Origin: Macquaria australasica
Lineage: Eukaryota > Chordata > Actinopteri > Centrarchiformes > Percichthyidae
DNA: 64,000 bases
Direction of reading: 5' to 3'
Assembly (NCBI GenBank): GCA_005408345.1
Contig: SEMN01000046.1
Coordinates: 1,878,740 to 1,942,739 of the forward strand
The notes under the pieces were generated by a model, which was not told the origin of the DNA, ran no database searches, and saw only the letters and a list, made by a program, of their open reading frames with translations. Positions 60,601 to 64,000 of this stretch are shown here, piece after piece. The position numbers were made by a program, and so were the translations under genes. Within the stretch, counting starts at the first letter, position 1; every line of letters starts with the position of its first letter.

Positions 60601-63600
60601 ACAGTGTGCCTTATGTGGACAGGGACTGACAAAACTCACAACTTCTTTTTCTTTTTTTTTCTTTTTTTTTTTACCATAAACACTTTTTTTAAATGAATGG
60701 ATCTAAATTGTAAACGCTGATTGGCTTGGTGGTTGATACAAGCTTTACTTGAATGAATTTATAATAATGTCTCTGTACTAGCCACTACTTCAGAGCTGTG
60801 TCTCTGTCAGCCTGTATGGATCCACAACTGGTGTGTCCCCAGCCTCAGCCCCAGACCAAGGTTACTCTGACACAGGCTACACTGAGACAGTCTCAGAACA
60901 CTTGCAAGTGTTTTTCCAAATTGACCTTGATATGTTTTTTTCCCCCTATGTTTTCCTCTGTTATCAAAGATTTTTGGTGAATATATCTGAGAAGGCCATA
61001 AAACAAAGACGACCAACAACTATGATAACAATTGTAACTGTAAATAATCCAACGAAGCAGGACGAGGTGACTGTTAATATGGAGATTCATGGCGGCAGAC
61101 GGGGGACTATATTTGCTTTGCTTCGTCATTTTCCTGCGCACCTGATTTTTTTTGTGTGTTTTCCATCAGGCTCTTGATGCACAGCAAGCTGAGCGCAGCA
61201 TATGCAGTACGGCACTATGCGCAGCGTGGCTCTGGCACTTACACAGACAGCCCTGGGTCCTTCAGAGAGGCAGGCTGCTGTCTGTTGGCTGCTCTCAGCC
61301 AAGTGGGGACAGTTTGCACTTGGAGTCTTTCTCAGTCTCTGGGGATACAAAGGTTGGCACACATGGAGGAGGATTAAATACGGGTGGTAGGGGAAGGCTG
61401 GATGTTGTTTTCAGGGATGAGGTTAGAAAGCCCAGGTGATGGACTTATTTTCTGAGCAATGGTTCAGTGTCGGTCCTCTAAGCTGGTAGGAATTGCAAGG
61501 CCACACTATAAGAATTGTAATACAAAGGAGGTCACCACAGATTTCACATTGGGGAACTGCAACAAGGGTAATGTTGCTGATCTCTTTTGTCTCTATGTAA
61601 GTACTACTCAGGTGGAAAATACACTGCTATGCATTGGGTTTCAATGTCTGCTAAGTTTATGGTATGTCTAATCACCCTCCAAGTTACTTCTCTGTCTTTT
61701 GCCTTTCTTGTTCACACCAATATTTAACATAATAGTTCCCAGAAAGATAAAAGCAGGAACAGTTCCCTCATTGTAAAGTGGCTGTGACCAGCCTATTTCT
61801 CCATCTAATATTGATCCAGTGAATTGTTTGTTGGAGGGAAGGAAGCCACTGGAGATTCAGTCTTATTAGTCAGACTGTAACATTTTTGACAGGAGATGGG
61901 GTTGGAAAGGCATAGGGAGGGAGGGGGGGTGTGTTCTCTTACTTTCTTCTCCCTTTGCTCTCCCTCTCTCCGGACTCAGAGTCTACATCTTTGCTGCCGA
62001 CTGGCCTTTGATCAAAGATCACACACCCTCAGCAGGGGAATCAACAGGAGAGAAAGGAGGGAGAGGGGATTGGATGAGGTATGGAGGAAGAGACTGTTTC
62101 AGTTTTCAGTCACCTAAACCAATTTAGGATACATTCCATAACTTCATACTGTGATTCCCACTTTGGAGTTTTTGGCAGGTGTAAAGGATGTGAGTTGGAG
62201 ACAGCAGGAGGGAACGGTCAACATTTTGCAGTTGGCTGTTTCAGTCAGTCTGTCTAGCCTCACTATCCTTCTACTGTGTGACAAACAGACATGTAGACAG
62301 ACAGTTCAAAAGGCCCCTGGTGTACCGCTATCCAACTGCCTTTTTTCAGCTTCTGCGATTGTAACAAAAGCACTTTGCGAAAGGCCATCCTGAATTTTGT
62401 GTGCTTTTATTTTAAGGTTATCACTATTGTTGTTATTTTGTTGTTCCTGTTGATGTTTTTTTTTGTTTTGTTTTCTCAGTGCAGATGATTATTTAAATGC
62501 AGAACAACAATATGATGAAAAAGAAAAAAAAAAAAAGAAAAAACTTGAATATTTGGATTGATGGTGGTTGGAGCTGCCACCTCATCTGGACATAAACAAA
62601 CACATCTCTGTTATACTACCACCACACCTGTTATATGCAGCTTATTGCATAGTCACACAAAGGTAGGGGGGGTTACAGGACAGATCTCCCCCTACCTGCT
62701 CTCTGCTTACTGTCTCAGATCTTGTTGGGAGAAGGGTCATTTGATCTGATTTTGGGAGACTCCTTTTCTTGAAAAAGAAACCTGTATAACAGTTGCAAAG
62801 CTTTCTGAGAAGGCTAGCTGTGCTGAATGTTAAACATGCAGTGTTGTATCCACTGCAGAATCTCTTTGTCTGCAATAACGCCCTGTCTGTGTAGTTAAAG
62901 GCTGGATCTGGTATCCATATAGAGCTTAAATGATTATGAAAGACAGATGAAATGGCCAAATGACCATCATGCACTTTTGCAAATCAGTACAGAAAAAAAA
63001 AATGTTGGTCTTAACATCTATGTCAAATCAAGATTATTGCAGTAGAGTGGAAAGAGTAATATTGATCATAATAAACATTCAATAAATCCATAGTTCAATA
63101 AATTGTTTAACTTGGGAGAGAAAGAAATAGGCTACTATTTATAATAGATTGATTTGTAACTGTGATTATGATTTTCTGATGTACATTTAAAATGGCAGAA
63201 TATGTCCCAATTCTCAAACCTGGACAATAATTTTAAATTCACACTGAGTCACATGAGGCAGAAAACTGTTGCTCCTCTTCTCTCTCTCTCTGTGTGTGTT
63301 AAAACTTTCATCCTTGTTGCACATCTGACCACACACCACTCTGTGCATCACAACAAGTGCACCCCAAAGGCAGAATACCTGCTGTGACATCACAAATTCA
63401 ATGGCGTGCGGCCACAAAGTGCAACATCATTGAACGTTTTGACAGGCAGAGTGCAGCCGCCGTTTCCTTCCCTACGCGATTCAATGTGGATTTACTTTTT
63501 AAATAACCCCTTTCTCTTCACAAAGGTTTTTTTTTTTCTTAGCGTAGCAGTCTGTCAGTCCATATCTGTTGGAAGCTGCAGGGGGGGAATATAGGTGTTT

Positions 63601-63718
63601 TTTGGAGAATTTGCACTTTTTGGTGATGAAAAGAAATTGTATATGAGACCACTAAATCCACACAGTCTAAACCATATAATTCCATTTTGTGTCTTTTTTT
63701 TTTTTTGGTTCTGTTCTT

Positions 63719-63754
<36 letters not shown>

Positions 63755-64000
63755 CCAAAAATGTCTGGCATCTGGTTGTCTGGTTTAAAGAATATAAAAT
63801 CTTTCTATTAAAAACAATGGTTGCAAAGTTTTGCGTGGATACTTTTGTCTCTTATTCTAACTTATCAGACATAATACAATGGTTTGTGACAGTAATAAAA
63901 ACAATAGTGTTTGGTTTCTGTAGGCAGCCTTATCCGTAATAAGGAATGTATGGTAATTAAACAGTATTTACCATGTTACTATCCTGTCATAAAAAATGTG
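57656..64000. other. Downstream DNA with no supported gene
   Basis: No exon with family features is found on either strand. The stretch holds short CA, TG and TC/TG runs (58097-58115, 59655-59674, about 63276-63299), poly-T at about 60652-60671, poly-A at about 62525-62536 and a T-rich double run at 63693-63747. It could include more zbtb7a 3' UTR. Confidence 0.5.
63693..63747. repeat. T-rich homopolymer runs
   Basis: Two T runs, about 14 bp and then about 28 bp, split by GGTTCTGTTCTTC. No retroelement body is recognised on either side. Confidence 0.85.

Overview
The window looks like euchromatic DNA from a teleost fish. It has intron-rich vertebrate genes with GT-AG introns, many (CA)n/(TG)n microsatellites, a decayed Tc1-family transposon and a decayed piggyBac-family transposon. 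No species can be named from the sequence alone. Four protein-coding genes can be assembled exon by exon with intact reading frames: foxq2 on the minus strand, then pias4, map2k2 and zbtb7a on the plus strand. PIAS4, ZBTB7A and MAP2K2 also lie close together on human 19p13.3 as I recall it, so this is a conserved vertebrate block. foxq2 sits beside it here.

Layout. 1-6.6 kb is non-coding, with microsatellites and one copy of a dispersed repeat. 6.8-8.35 kb is foxq2 (minus, two coding exons); a TATA box and a candidate CRX/OTX site lie upstream, to its right. 8.8-11.75 kb is the shared upstream region of foxq2 and pias4, with a second inverted copy of the same dispersed repeat. 11.76-20.5 kb is pias4 (11 coding exons, 507 aa, first intron with a GC donor), with a long 3' UTR to about 23.5 kb. 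24.85-26.04 kb is a 1195-bp Tc1-like element with a frameshifted transposase, inserted at TA. 26.5-33.9 kb is map2k2 (11 coding exons, 399 aa), with polyadenylation signals at about 34.27 and 35.53 kb. 36.53-39.44 kb is a 2.9-kb piggyBac-family element at TTAA; its roughly 600-bp inverted arms enclose a gutted transposase. 39.5-51 kb is a long non-coding stretch, probably the 5' exon and first intron of zbtb7a. 51.0-56.1 kb is zbtb7a (three coding exons, 606 aa). 56.1-64 kb is its 3' UTR and downstream DNA, with no further gene seen.

The genes are not an operon. From family knowledge: FoxQ2 is a forkhead transcription factor, PIAS4 a SUMO E3 ligase, MAP2K2 the MEK2 kinase of the ERK cascade and ZBTB7A a BTB/zinc-finger repressor.

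The most unusual object is the piggyBac-family element. Its long internal inverted arms carry four copies of a 20-bp motif and a second, nested pair of TTAA-CCC ends. A 16-bp core of the motif recurs alone in a pias4 intron.
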